From Zwartia vadi (GTDB lineage Bacteria; Pseudomonadota; Gammaproteobacteria; Burkholderiales; Burkholderiaceae_B), in contig NZ_JAUHHE010000008.1 of assembly GCF_030410375.1 (NCBI RefSeq), positions 1-64,000 on the forward strand: a DNA stretch of 64,000 nt, read 5' to 3'. The translations under genes were made by a program, and so were the position numbers. The notes under the pieces were generated by a model. That model was not told the origin of the DNA. It was given only the letters and a program-made list of their open reading frames with translations, and made no database searches. Below, piece by piece: positions 33,994 through 42,872 of the stretch (its first letter is position 1; each line of letters begins with the position of its first letter).

Positions 33994-35169
33994 TTATTGT
34001 TTTCTTTGTCGCAGTAATGCGATACCGACAAACAAGGCAGGGAGAGAGCAAACAATAAAGCCAATGCCGTAACTGTTTGTCATCCCCAGCAAAAGGGAGA
34101 AAATCGATGGTGCGGTCAAGGCGCCAACTTGGCCAAAGGACAATACGCCTCCCGTGACTGCTCCGCGTGCGCCCTCGGGTGCTTCGCGTGCCGTTTCTGC
34201 CAACAGAACACCATGCCAGGAGAGGGCGGTCGCACTGATCAGTGTCGCGACGATGCCAACAATAATCGTTGGCCAACCTTCGCTGCATATGCTCAGCAGT
34301 ACCATGCTAATCGCCATACCAATCGCAAGTGCTGCCATCATGGTGCGTGGATGGACGATAGAGCTTCCGAGTAGTCCCCAGATAATACGACCAGGCACTG
34401 CGACAGCGACGGCGATTGAAAATACGAAGCCCGCAGCCACGAGCGTGTAACCCATCGTTGTCAGGTAAACCACAAAATATACGGTAAAGATGGTCTGTAC
34501 CGCATTAAAGGCGAAACAGGCAAAAGAGAGATTGCGTAATGCTCGGGTACCGATGACTGCGCGCAGCGTATTGCCAAAATCCGAAAAATGAAACTGGCGG
34601 GTAGGGTCGCGATCATCATCGAATTTTTTACGCAATGGTTCGAGCATCAGTGTAAAGACGATACATGCCAGGGCGCTGATGAGCATGGTGTATTGCCAGT
34701 TCAACCATTCAGTTATTTGCGGACCGAGAATCCCAGCCAGCAGAAGACCGGCAGGTACAGCAGTTTGTTTAATTGAAAAAATTAAAGGCAAATAGCGTGG
34801 CGGTGAACAACGACCGAGTAAGTGTGAACTCGAGGGTGTCGAGACAGCGGCTCCGCCTCCGCTCAGGATGGCGGACAAGACCAGCGCGACCGGGTGACCG
34901 ATTGTCGCTAAAGCCATACCGAGGGCAAGGAGTACGAGAGCCAGTTGGCTCATGCGCATGGCGCCATAACGGATAATGAAACTTCCGCAGCCAAGCTGTG
35001 TGGAAAGTGCGGCGGTCGCAGCGATCGAGAAATACACACCGATCCATGCTGAGTCAATCAAGAGGTCCGCAATGATGGCAGGTGCGATCACAGCCGGCAG
35101 TGCGCGTCCAATCGCCGCGAAAGTTTGCTGTAAGAACATTGCCACGAGGGCAAGCAGGAGGTGATTCAC
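33994..35169 (-). CDS. Major facilitator superfamily transporter
   Basis: MFS permease of 391 residues with about 12 hydrophobic segments. The loop between the two halves is near 190-210 (LEPLRKKFDDDRDP), and a late APEGARGAVTG stretch is near 330-340. The start is a GTG with no good ribosome site. It precedes the DUF2868 gene by only seven bases, so these three genes are probably one transcript, although their functions may be unrelated. The resemblance to organic anion or cyanate-type carriers is weak, so I give no substrate. Confidence 0.85.
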   Translation of the reverse strand: MNHLLLALVAMFLQQTFAAIGRALPAVIAPAIIADLLIDSAWIGVYFSIAATAALSTQLGCGSFIIRYGAMRMSQLALVLLALGMALATIGHPVALVLSAILSGGGAAVSTPSSSHLLGRCSPPRYLPLIFSIKQTAVPAGLLLAGILGPQITEWLNWQYTMLISALACIVFTLMLEPLRKKFDDDRDPTRQFHFSDFGNTLRAVIGTRALRNLSFACFAFNAVQTIFTVYFVVYLTTMGYTLVAAGFVFSIAVAVAVPGRIIWGLLGSSIVHPRTMMAALAIGMAISMVLLSICSEGWPTIIVGIVATLISATALSWHGVLLAETAREAPEGARGAVTGGVLSFGQVGALTAPSIFSLLLGMTNSYGIGFIVCSLPALFVGIALLRQRKQ

Positions 35170-35233
35170 GGAAACTCAGAATGTGTTGGTTATGTGAGCC
35201 TCCATAGGATAGCGCAAATCAAAATGCTATGTT

Positions 35234-36253
35234 TTAAGTGGTGTGAGGGAGGTTTAAAAAATCTCTGATGGTCCATGTAATGGACTTTGTTTGTGGTGAG
35301 CCGGGTACGGCCCGCCAGGCGAGATGGCCTTTGGAGGAGTCGACTGCTGCAAAGCGCGCATCGTGAATACCCGCCGCAATTTGTTTAGCACCCTCAAGGC
35401 TCAATAGCCTTTCTTGTGTACAGGGCAGGACGAGCGTACGCGCTTTGATACTTCCCAGAGCATTGTTGAGCTGCCCCTTAAACGGGACGCTCACATCGTG
35501 TCTAGATGAGGTTTGATAGCGTTTGAGTAGACTCCAGGCATCCCAGCTTGCAAACCAGTTTCCTGCAGCGAGAGCCTCTTGCTCGATCACATTGAAGTCA
35601 GTCTCGGCAATGTATTGATCGGTAACGGTCCAGGCAAAATAGTATTTTCCCGCCAAAGATAAGCCATCGACTGGCTGCAGTTGGTATCGGCCGTTGTTCC
35701 AGCGCGAATCGAGTTTGACGATATCGATCATGCGCTGCGTGGCAAGCTTGAATGAATGGCTGGCATGCCAGTCCGGTACAAGCAGCACGGCAGCCTCCAC
35801 CATGTCAGGATAATGAATGATCCATTCGAGTGCCTGAAAGGCGCCCATCGAAGCGCCAGCAAGAACGGCAATGGGTTGTTGACCAAGATGCAGCCCCTCT
35901 TTCACGAGTTGAACTTGAGCATGCACCATGTCACGAATGGAGTAGTCGGGGAAGGCTTCACCCAAGCCATCAGCTGGCTTTGAGGAGGCCCCGCCTCCGA
36001 TAGCGTCTGTACTGATGACGCAATAATGGTCAGTGTCATAGGCCCTGCCTGGACCGATGTGCTCGATCACGCTATGTCTGAGATTGCCTGTTCCCGGAAG
36101 AATCAGCAGCAGATTGTCACGTCGAGCGTTGAGTTCGCCATATCGCACATAGCCGATCGTGAGCTCTGCAAGAGTCTGACCGGATTCAAACGTAAAGTTT
36201 CGCAGAGTAAAAACACCCTCATGGGCGACTGGGCGTGACGTGTGAGAAATCAT
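35234..36253 (-). CDS. MetX-like alpha/beta-fold hydrolase
   Basis: Alpha/beta hydrolase resembling homoserine O-acetyltransferase (MetX) in layout, 339 residues. The nucleophile elbow is GASMGAFQALEW with Ser135, the oxyanion-side LPGTGNLRHS is near 52-61, and the C-terminal histidine is in SKGHLAW. MetX itself normally has GGSMGGMQALEW, so this is a related hydrolase or acyltransferase, not clearly methionine biosynthesis. Upstream in-frame starts at 36283 and 36313 exist; the ATG at 36253 places the conserved core normally, but none has a good ribosome site. It is divergent from a gamma-glutamyltransferase gene. Confidence 0.78.
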   Translation of the reverse strand: MISHTSRPVAHEGVFTLRNFTFESGQTLAELTIGYVRYGELNARRDNLLLILPGTGNLRHSVIEHIGPGRAYDTDHYCVISTDAIGGGASSKPADGLGEAFPDYSIRDMVHAQVQLVKEGLHLGQQPIAVLAGASMGAFQALEWIIHYPDMVEAAVLLVPDWHASHSFKLATQRMIDIVKLDSRWNNGRYQLQPVDGLSLAGKYYFAWTVTDQYIAETDFNVIEQEALAAGNWFASWDAWSLLKRYQTSSRHDVSVPFKGQLNNALGSIKARTLVLPCTQERLLSLEGAKQIAAGIHDARFAAVDSSKGHLAWRAVPGSPQTKSITWTIRDFLNLPHTT

Positions 36254-36315
36254 GAGTATGGAAATTTTGGCGAAGAAGCGCATTAACAATGATAGCCACT
36301 GTATGCCTGGCAAAG

Positions 36316-36329
36316 CGATTTGTAAATCG
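36316..36329 (+). promoter_or_regulatory. Palindrome in the divergent gap before the GGT-like gene 1
   Basis: CGATTTGTAAATCG is a palindrome with 6-bp arms and a two-base centre, in the gap between two divergent starts (36253 and 36377). A related half, ACGATTAAAT, occurs shortly after it. The position and symmetry suit a dimeric regulator, but no regulator gene is adjacent. Confidence 0.4.
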
Positions 36330-36376
36330 TGTTATTTTTTACGCAAACGATTAAATATTAAAAAGAAGGAGACGTC

Positions 36377-37981
36377 ATGAAAGGTGTTGTCGTATGTCCG
36401 CAGCCGCGTGCCGCCGAGGTGGGTGCTGAAATACTCGAGAAAGGCGGCAATGCTTTTGATGCTGCCTTGGCGACCGCGTTTTCCCAAATGGTCAACGATC
36501 CGTTCATGTGCGGTTTGGGTGGGATGGGAACACTGCACTATTACGTCGCGCAAACTGGCAAAAGCGGGATGATAGATTTCTATAATCGCGCCGGCTCTAA
36601 AGTGCGTCCTGATATGTGGGAAAAGGATTGCAAGGGGCGAACACCGATCTCTGGTTATAGCTTGTTTGACGACTTCAGAAGCGAGATCGGTTATACCGCC
36701 ATCATGACGCCTGGTACGCCCGCAGGCTTAGGTTTGTTTCATGAGAAGCTAGGGTCAATGGCGTGGGCGGATCTGATCACTCCAGCGATCGAGCAAGCTT
36801 ACGAGGGCATTGTTGTGACGCCAAATGGCGCAAGTGTCTGGAGTGGTTATGCCCAGCCCGGTATACCGGACGGTCTCACTCGCATACGCAAAACAGCTGA
36901 GTGTGCGCGGATTTATTTACATCCTGATGGTCGGCTCTATCAAGTGGGTGATGTCATGCGCCTGCCCGACTATGCCCGTACGCTTGAGCGTTTGGCAAGT
37001 GGTGGCTGGCGTGAGTTCCATCAGGGTGCTCTGGGCGATGAAATCGCACGCGATCTTGAGTTGAATGGGGCCTATGTGACCAGACAAGACCTGGCTGATT
37101 ATGAACCCGAGGAGAGTTTGCCATTGGTGGGACATTATCGTGGGTATGAAATCCGCTCCAATCCTCCTCCAGGAAGTGGGGCAACTTTGATTGAAATGTT
37201 GCAGATTCTTGAACACTTCGATCTTGCCGCACTTGACCATGGTTCTGCGCAGCACCTCGATTTGGTTGCGCGCGCGATGGCAGCTGCGCACGTTGATCGC
37301 AACGCCTATCTGGGCGACCCGCGTTTCGCCGATGTGCCGACTGACATGTTGATTTCAAAAAAGCGTGCGGCCTACTGGGCTGAGCGCATCAAGAGCGGGC
37401 ACTATGCAGGCGGCCAGGAAGAGGCCCCACCTGGCTGCACCACGCATTTGTGTGTGATGGATGCCGCGGGGAATGCTGTGTCGATGACGCACACACTAGG
37501 CACTGCAGCGGGCGTAGTGACGCCAGGTTTGGGATTCAATTACAACAATTCAATGAAGTTATTTGATCCGGTTCCAGGAAAAAAGAATTCAATGGCTCCC
37601 GGCAAGGCACGTACGACAGGGATGGTACCGACCATGTTGCTCAAGGATGGCAAGCCTGTACTATTGGCTGGTGCGCCTGGCGGTAGTGTCATTATCAGTG
37701 CGACGTTGCAGTCGATTTTGAATATTGTTGATTTCGGTATGTCCCCGGTCGAGGCCGTGACAGTCCCCCGCATTCATTGTGAGGGCTTGGGGATTCATAC
37801 CGAGGCAACTGTTCCGCGCGCAGTGATTCATGCCTTACGCGCGATGGGTCATATTGTTCATCAAAGCGCGCACAGCTTTGAGCCCAGTATGTCGCGTGCA
37901 CATGTGATTTCGACCATCGGGGGGAGTATGCGCGGTGGCGCTGATCCTCGTGGCGGCGCAGGCGTGGTGTATGCCCGATAA
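36377..37981 (+). CDS. Gamma-glutamyltransferase-family protein 1 (no signal peptide)
   Basis: Ntn-hydrolase of the gamma-glutamyltransferase family, 534 residues. It begins directly with the enzyme core (GNAFDAALATAF near 24-35) and has no signal peptide, so it should stay in the cytoplasm, unlike E. coli Ggt. The autocleavage and nucleophile threonine is Thr355 in GCTTHLCVMD, which would give subunits of about 354 and 180 residues. The C-terminal GGSVI loop is intact. AAGGAG precedes the ATG. Relatives include gamma-glutamyl amide, cephalosporin and oxamate-type hydrolases. It is distinct from GGT-like 2 at 40788. Confidence 0.9.
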   Translation: MKGVVVCPQPRAAEVGAEILEKGGNAFDAALATAFSQMVNDPFMCGLGGMGTLHYYVAQTGKSGMIDFYNRAGSKVRPDMWEKDCKGRTPISGYSLFDDFRSEIGYTAIMTPGTPAGLGLFHEKLGSMAWADLITPAIEQAYEGIVVTPNGASVWSGYAQPGIPDGLTRIRKTAECARIYLHPDGRLYQVGDVMRLPDYARTLERLASGGWREFHQGALGDEIARDLELNGAYVTRQDLADYEPEESLPLVGHYRGYEIRSNPPPGSGATLIEMLQILEHFDLAALDHGSAQHLDLVARAMAAAHVDRNAYLGDPRFADVPTDMLISKKRAAYWAERIKSGHYAGGQEEAPPGCTTHLCVMDAAGNAVSMTHTLGTAAGVVTPGLGFNYNNSMKLFDPVPGKKNSMAPGKARTTGMVPTMLLKDGKPVLLAGAPGGSVIISATLQSILNIVDFGMSPVEAVTVPRIHCEGLGIHTEATVPRAVIHALRAMGHIVHQSAHSFEPSMSRAHVISTIGGSMRGGADPRGGAGVVYAR

Positions 37982-38012
37982 ATGCTGTGCAGGTCTATGA
38001 AAGAGAAGCATA

Positions 38013-38033
38013 GATCCAAGCCTCTCTTGGATC
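38013..38033. other. Hairpin after the GGT-like gene 1
   Basis: GATCCAAG and CTTGGATC (8-bp arms, loop CCTCT) lie 32 bp after the GGT-like stop and 48 bp after the stop of the convergent membrane protein gene. There is no T run on either strand, so it is at best a weak terminator. Confidence 0.35.
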
Positions 38034-38035
38034 CA

Positions 38036-38100
38036 GCGATTTATACAAGCGATTTATACAAGCGATTTAAATGAGCCGCTTTAAACAAGCGCTTTAAAAA
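38036..38100. repeat. Degenerate 12-14 bp tandem repeat at a gene 3' end
   Basis: Five units follow each other: two identical GCGATTTATACAA copies (38036-38048, 38049-38061), then GCGATTTAAATGA, GCCGCTTTAAACAA and GCGCTTTAAAAA. The last two overlap the final codons and stop of the minus-strand membrane protein gene, so the array looks like repeated copies of that gene's tail, each carrying a TTA or TTAT (stop on minus). It is not a CRISPR array: the units are short and have no spacers. Confidence 0.7.
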
Positions 38101-39262
38101 GAGTCGTCAAAATCGTCAGCAACGGGATCTGAGTCGCAGCCACAATAATCATCGGGAGTGCGATCGGTACGAGAATCGGAACAATACAGCTCTTTCCGAT
38201 CGGAACCACGCGCATGTTTTTGACGGCTGTGTAGATTGTTTCGATATCCGCCGAAGGACCGAGTTCTGGCGAATCGAGAATGTCGCGTTCACCAATCTTT
38301 TCACCCAGGATCCATTTTTTATGGACAAGCCGGCCATGCTCGGATAAGAGCGCGCTGTACTCACGCATGGCTTTTTTGCGAGTTGAAATCATCTTTCCCG
38401 AAAACACAAAAAGCGGGGCTAATACAGTCAGTCCCCAAAGCACGGCGAAAGAGAGCAAAGGCAGTTTGAGCGTATCGAGTGCGATCTGATGAAACAGCGA
38501 ATCATGGATCCATCGAGAGGCGAGAACTGCCGACATCGCCAGCGTGACCAGAACAAAAGCCTTGGGAAGTTTTTGCAAAAAACCCAAACCACCCATTCCG
38601 TCCGGATGTGCGGGAACTAGAGCGAGATCGAGTTTGGAAATTTGATGGAAGAGACGGAATAATAGACCGATACGCCATAACCAGCCGAGCAGAAGAATCG
38701 TGAATACGGGTCTGACAATATATAAGAACCACCAACCGCCAAAGCCGATGCCTGCATCGAGAGTCGCCCATGAAAGTTCATGCTCATGAATGCTGTTGGG
38801 TACACCGATTAACCAAAGCAGAGTGAGCGCAAAGACAATGACCCAGGGAAAGCTCTCGTCACGTAGGCGCATCGTATCTTGAATGATCTGCGCAAAACGC
38901 TCTCGCTGACTATCAATGATCAAACCGTTTTCGATGAATTGTGAAACGATTGTGCGCACAATTCTCAGCGCCATGCCCTCGGCCAAGATGAGCAGAGGAA
39001 TGGCGACTAAACAACGCACATGAACACCGTAATGGGCAAGCAAAGGCTCTCCGGTCGCACGATCCAGGAGTCTGCTTTCCAGAGCGGCCCAGACAATGAT
39101 CGGGAGCCAAGTGAACATTGCGAAAAACAGAGCCCGTCTTGCCACCCCTAGACCATTCTCAGGCGCCAAGCCAATTTTGCGTTGCCAGCGGATCGGCAGA
39201 TCATTTCTGACGATGATGAAATCGAGCGGGGCGGTGTGGGAACGTTGTTGTGGATCTTTCAT
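38081..39262 (-). CDS. Uncharacterised multi-span membrane protein
   Basis: I do not recognise a named family. The protein has 393 residues with about six to seven hydrophobic segments: near 42-62, 80-98, 138-156, 165-195, 232-252, 268-290 and the C-terminal 360-385. A loop of charged residues (about 290-345) includes RKKAMREYSALLSEHGRLVHKKW, broken into short helices. The start ATG at 39262 overlaps the GAF gene stop (ATGA), so the two proteins are translationally coupled. This follows Bug receptor 4 and GGT-like 2 in one run of minus-strand genes. A signalling or transport partner for the GAF protein is only a guess. Confidence 0.78.
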   Translation of the reverse strand: MKDPQQRSHTAPLDFIIVRNDLPIRWQRKIGLAPENGLGVARRALFFAMFTWLPIIVWAALESRLLDRATGEPLLAHYGVHVRCLVAIPLLILAEGMALRIVRTIVSQFIENGLIIDSQRERFAQIIQDTMRLRDESFPWVIVFALTLLWLIGVPNSIHEHELSWATLDAGIGFGGWWFLYIVRPVFTILLLGWLWRIGLLFRLFHQISKLDLALVPAHPDGMGGLGFLQKLPKAFVLVTLAMSAVLASRWIHDSLFHQIALDTLKLPLLSFAVLWGLTVLAPLFVFSGKMISTRKKAMREYSALLSEHGRLVHKKWILGEKIGERDILDSPELGPSADIETIYTAVKNMRVVPIGKSCIVPILVPIALPMIIVAATQIPLLTILTTLFKALV

Positions 39263-39723
39263 TTTGGCGTATTGCAATGCAGATCTAATAGTCCGGTGCG
39301 TAACAGCGTACCGAGTTGCCGAGCCGTGTCAATATGCTCGGTTCTTATCTTCGGGTGTTTCATCAGAATATTGAGCGTTCCCAAGCAGTGTGTATCGCTG
39401 GTAATGGGAATGTTGATGATTGACTGCAAACCCAGGCGGGTGATGGTCTCATGGTCGTCAAAGGACTGGCGAATCGCGTCGATCCCTTCTCCCACGAATA
39501 CTTTTTGGTCGATGAGGACATGTTGTCCCCAAGCGGTACCTCGCTTTTGCTTTCGGCCACCAGTCGGATAGGCTTGGGGGTTAGAGCTGAATAATCTCTC
39601 GAGCTCCATCTGCTCTGGATGAAAGAGATTGATCGTTAACAACTCTCTTTCAAGAAGTGCCATGGCGATCTCATCGACGCCATGGCAGAGCTGTTGCACT
39701 TTCTTATTGAGTGCGTCTTTCAA
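39259..39723 (-). CDS. GAF-domain protein
   Basis: Single GAF-domain protein, 154 residues. The core from about 25 to 145 includes the strand-rich stretch GQHVLIDQKVFVGEG and SIINIPITSDTHCLGTLNILMKHP, a typical GAF ending. There is no output domain, so it may be a ligand sensor or a small redox-type enzyme like other lone GAF proteins. It begins 19 bases after the Bug 4 stop and overlaps the membrane protein gene by four bases. Its place directly behind a solute receptor suggests ligand sensing, which is inference. Confidence 0.8.
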   Translation of the reverse strand: MKDALNKKVQQLCHGVDEIAMALLERELLTINLFHPEQMELERLFSSNPQAYPTGGRKQKRGTAWGQHVLIDQKVFVGEGIDAIRQSFDDHETITRLGLQSIINIPITSDTHCLGTLNILMKHPKIRTEHIDTARQLGTLLRTGLLDLHCNTPK

Positions 39724-39742
39724 GCTTGGCCTCTTACTTTAA

Positions 39743-40711
39743 TTATTCAGCTGAAATATTGAGCTCTTTAATCAGCTTGGTGTAGCGATCCGTATCGGCC
39801 TTGAGAGTTTTTGCGAAACCCTCTGGTGTGGATTGAACAACTTCGACGCCGATGCCTCTCATTTTTTCAATCACGGCTGGCTGAGCGAGAGTCTTATTGA
39901 TTTCTGCGTTGAGCTTGGCTGTGATGTCGGCAGGCAGATTTTTAGGACCAAACACGCCATACCAGACGACCATTTCATAGCCTGGTAATGTTTCTGACAC
40001 GGTGGGTGTATCTGGCAGCAACTCCGCACGCTTGTCTTCTGTTACGGCAATGAGATTGAGCTTACCCGTTTTGACATGAGGCAAAGTCTGTGTGCCGGCG
40101 CTAAAGAGAACCTGCGTTTGACCGGACACCGTGTCAAGGACCGCTGGAGCACCACCTTTGTAAGGTACGTGGTTCATTGTGATGCCCGCTGCTTTTTCAA
40201 ACATCGCGGCGCTGATGTGGTTGGTGGAGCCAACACCCGCAGAGGCATAGTTGAGTTTGCCGGGATTGGCCTTGGCATAGGCGATCAGATCCTTGACTGT
40301 CTTGGCCGGTACAGACGAATTCGTCACCATGGTGTTGGTGACGAGCGCGATCAGTGCAATGGGTGTGAAGTCATCCACAGGATGAAAAGGCATTTTTGAA
40401 AAGAGGGCGCCATTCATTGCATGCGTGCTCATTGAGCCCACCAGCAAGGTGTAGCCATCAGGTTTTGCTTTGGCAACGGTGTTGGAACCAATGTTGCCAG
40501 AGGCACCGGGCTTATTTTCCACGATGAAACTCTGACCGAGTGTGCGTGAGAGATTCTCTGACAACATGCGCGCCAAAATATCAGTCGAGCCGCCAGGTGC
40601 CCAGGGCACGACAACCGACACAGTTTTTTCTGGCCATGCAGCCTGCGCGGGAGCAAGTGTGGCAACGGAAAGCGCGCTTGCCAATAGCAGGCGTGTCAAA
40701 GATTTATTCAT
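39743..40711 (-). CDS. Bug/TctC-family solute receptor 4
   Basis: Periplasmic Bug receptor, 322 residues, signal peptide ending at AQA near residue 24. Motifs PWAPGGSTD (36-44), VENKPGASGNIGSN and KPDGYTLL are clear. GGAG lies six bases before the ATG. It follows GGT-like 2 by 76 bp and precedes the GAF gene by 19 bp, so the four genes probably form one operon. This links receptor, intracellular gamma-glutamyl-type hydrolase and a sensor domain. Confidence 0.92.
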   Translation of the reverse strand: MNKSLTRLLLASALSVATLAPAQAAWPEKTVSVVVPWAPGGSTDILARMLSENLSRTLGQSFIVENKPGASGNIGSNTVAKAKPDGYTLLVGSMSTHAMNGALFSKMPFHPVDDFTPIALIALVTNTMVTNSSVPAKTVKDLIAYAKANPGKLNYASAGVGSTNHISAAMFEKAAGITMNHVPYKGGAPAVLDTVSGQTQVLFSAGTQTLPHVKTGKLNLIAVTEDKRAELLPDTPTVSETLPGYEMVVWYGVFGPKNLPADITAKLNAEINKTLAQPAVIEKMRGIGVEVVQSTPEGFAKTLKADTDRYTKLIKELNISAE

Positions 40712-40787
40712 TCAGAACTCCGTCTTTAAATTGTTTGATAAAAATAATGCTTATTACAACTAATAATGAATTGAAATGTAATGAATC

Positions 40788-42626
40788 TTAACGCCCAACT
40801 GCATAGCCTTGCATGCCACGCGGGTTTGCACCGGCGCGTAAAATGAATTGACCATTTGGACCTTGTTCACGTGTGCAAGCAGAAATCCTTCCTTCTGACC
40901 ATGCTGGGCCGACCTTCACCTCATGCCCGGCCTGTCTGAGCTGCTCAAGGGTTGCTTCAGGCATGCGGGACTCAAGCGTGATTCGATTCAGTGTCGTCGT
41001 ACGCGGCCAGAAAGAAGAAGGGTAATGATCAAGATGCCAAGAGGGCGCTTCGATTGCTTCCTGCAAATTCATGCCATACAGAGCGTGGCGTAAAAAGAAA
41101 ATGAGCGTCCACTGATCCTGTTGATCGCCACCTGGCGTGCCAAAAGCCATGTAAGGCTTGCCATCGCGCAAGGCCATCGAAGGCGATAGCGTGGTGGTGG
41201 GTCGCTTACGAGGCTGAAGCTGACTGGCGAGCCCGTTATCGAGCCAGGTCATTTGCAGGCGGGTGTTAATCGAAAAACCAAGTTCAGGAATCACCGGACT
41301 CGAAGACAGCCAGCCGCCCGAGGGCGTGGATGAAACCATATTGCCTTGTTGATCGATCACGCTTAAATGGCAGGTATCGCCCACAAAAATTTCTTTATCC
41401 GCCCACTCGCGCACGGGTGGTAACGCCGCAAAAGTAGGCTCGCCAATGCCGTAGCGTGTATCCGAGATGGCCAGAATCCGTTCGCCAAGTGCCAGGTCAG
41501 GCATTGCGGGTGAGCGACCCTCTGGCTGACCCGGGCGCAGAGAGTTGGATGCCTGCGCGGCGATTTGTGCGAAACGTTGCTTGCCATAATCTGTGCTTAA
41601 CATCGCTGCAAGTGGAACGTCCACAAAATCCGGATCACCCAGCCATACCATACGGTCAGCGAGCGCAAGTTTGGCGGCTTCCGCGACGTGATGCACAAAC
41701 TCGAAGGAATCCGGCGCGTGTTTGTGCAATTCAGCGTTGCGCAGAATAGTCAGTTGCTGCAAGAACGTCGCACCTTGAGACCATGGACCGCACTTGGCAA
41801 CGGTGTAGCGTCCAAAGTCGACCGTGATGGGCTCGTCGTAGGTTGCTTGCCAGTTTGCGAGGTCATCGTAACGTAGCAAGCCTTTATTGCGTTGGCCGGT
41901 AGTGTCTCTTATTTCCGCATGGGTGTAGTAATCATCAATGGCGCGGGCAACAAAACCTTTGTACCAGATGTCATGTGCGGCTTCGATTTGTTTGAGACGA
42001 TCGCTTCCACCTTTTTCTTTTGCTTGTGCGAGGATTTTTCGGTAGGTCTTGGCCAATCCGTTTGATTGAAACAAGGCCCCCGGTGCGGGCACGCTGTCAT
42101 GAGGCAACCAGACATCGCGCGAACTATGCCATTCCGCACGGAATAAGTCTTGCACGGCCATGATGGCTTGCACCACACGCGGGACAAGCGGAAAGCCTTT
42201 TTCAGCATAGGAGATGGCTGGAGTCAGGACCTCATCGAGCGTCATCGTCCCGTAATCGCGCAACATCGTGAGCCATGCGCTCCAAGCCCCTGGAACAGTT
42301 GCGGGTAGAAGACCAATTCCGGGAATGAGCTCAAGTCCTTTTTGCTGAAAGTATTCAGGTGTGGCAAGAGCGGGAGCGCAACCTTGTCCACAGATTACGC
42401 GCATACGCTGCTCTTTTTCACTCCACAGCATGAGGGGCACCTCACCGCCCGGCCCGTTTAGATGGGGTTCGACGACCTGTAAAACAAAGCCGCCCGCGAC
42501 AGCGGCATCAAAGGCATTGCCGCCTCGCTCCAGGATGGACATGGCAGTTTGAGAGGCTAGCCAGTGCGTGGAGGAAACCACACCGAAGGTGCCGACAATT
42601 TCCGGGCGAGTAGTGAATGAGTCCAT
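40788..42626 (-). CDS. Gamma-glutamyltransferase-family protein 2 (no signal peptide)
   Basis: Second Ntn-hydrolase of the gamma-glutamyltransferase family, 612 residues, longer than GGT-like 1 by an insert around 185-250. It starts at the enzyme core (GGNAFDAAVAGG near 35-46) and lacks a signal peptide. The predicted nucleophile is Thr418 in GDTCHLSVID; the second threonine common in the family (TTH) is Cys419 here. The large subunit would be about 417 residues. It is first in a minus-strand operon with Bug 4. Substrate may be an acyl-amide or gamma-glutamyl compound; not predictable from this. Confidence 0.88.
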   Translation of the reverse strand: MDSFTTRPEIVGTFGVVSSTHWLASQTAMSILERGGNAFDAAVAGGFVLQVVEPHLNGPGGEVPLMLWSEKEQRMRVICGQGCAPALATPEYFQQKGLELIPGIGLLPATVPGAWSAWLTMLRDYGTMTLDEVLTPAISYAEKGFPLVPRVVQAIMAVQDLFRAEWHSSRDVWLPHDSVPAPGALFQSNGLAKTYRKILAQAKEKGGSDRLKQIEAAHDIWYKGFVARAIDDYYTHAEIRDTTGQRNKGLLRYDDLANWQATYDEPITVDFGRYTVAKCGPWSQGATFLQQLTILRNAELHKHAPDSFEFVHHVAEAAKLALADRMVWLGDPDFVDVPLAAMLSTDYGKQRFAQIAAQASNSLRPGQPEGRSPAMPDLALGERILAISDTRYGIGEPTFAALPPVREWADKEIFVGDTCHLSVIDQQGNMVSSTPSGGWLSSSPVIPELGFSINTRLQMTWLDNGLASQLQPRKRPTTTLSPSMALRDGKPYMAFGTPGGDQQDQWTLIFFLRHALYGMNLQEAIEAPSWHLDHYPSSFWPRTTTLNRITLESRMPEATLEQLRQAGHEVKVGPAWSEGRISACTREQGPNGQFILRAGANPRGMQGYAVGR

Positions 42627-42775
42627 CTGGCTGAGGTATGAAAATTAAATGTTGGAAGTAGACTAACCGCTTGGGCTGGCCTTGAGGCGCAATCGATATC
42701 GTCTCAAGTATAGAGTCTGGCATTTTTTGTAGCGAATGGCGTACTGTAAAGAGGCAAACGGTATTTTTCGGTCAG

Positions 42776-42821
42776 AACCTAGGGTTTTCCTAGGTTTTGG
42801 TTTAACTGGGCGCAATATAAT
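42776..42821 (+). promoter_or_regulatory. Palindromic operator and -10 box before the DctP-2 gene
   Basis: AACCTAGG (42776-42783) and CCTAGGTT (42789-42796) form a perfect palindrome with 8-bp arms and a GTTTT centre. A TATAAT box is at 42816-42821, with no good -35 hexamer at the usual spacing. The palindrome therefore overlaps the -35 position, as an activator or repressor site would. The ATG is 52 bp after the -10 box. CCTAGGTTT recurs at 46144, in front of the AtuA and DctQM genes. Confidence 0.6.
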
Positions 42822-42872
42822 CACGTCTGTATCATTATTCCTTTTAAATTTTGGGCCGACGGAGATTGCGCC

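Noticed and set aside
38036..38100. Possible CRISPR array
   Set aside because: Units are 12-14 bp with no spacers, degenerate, and continue into a gene end; no cas genes are in the window.
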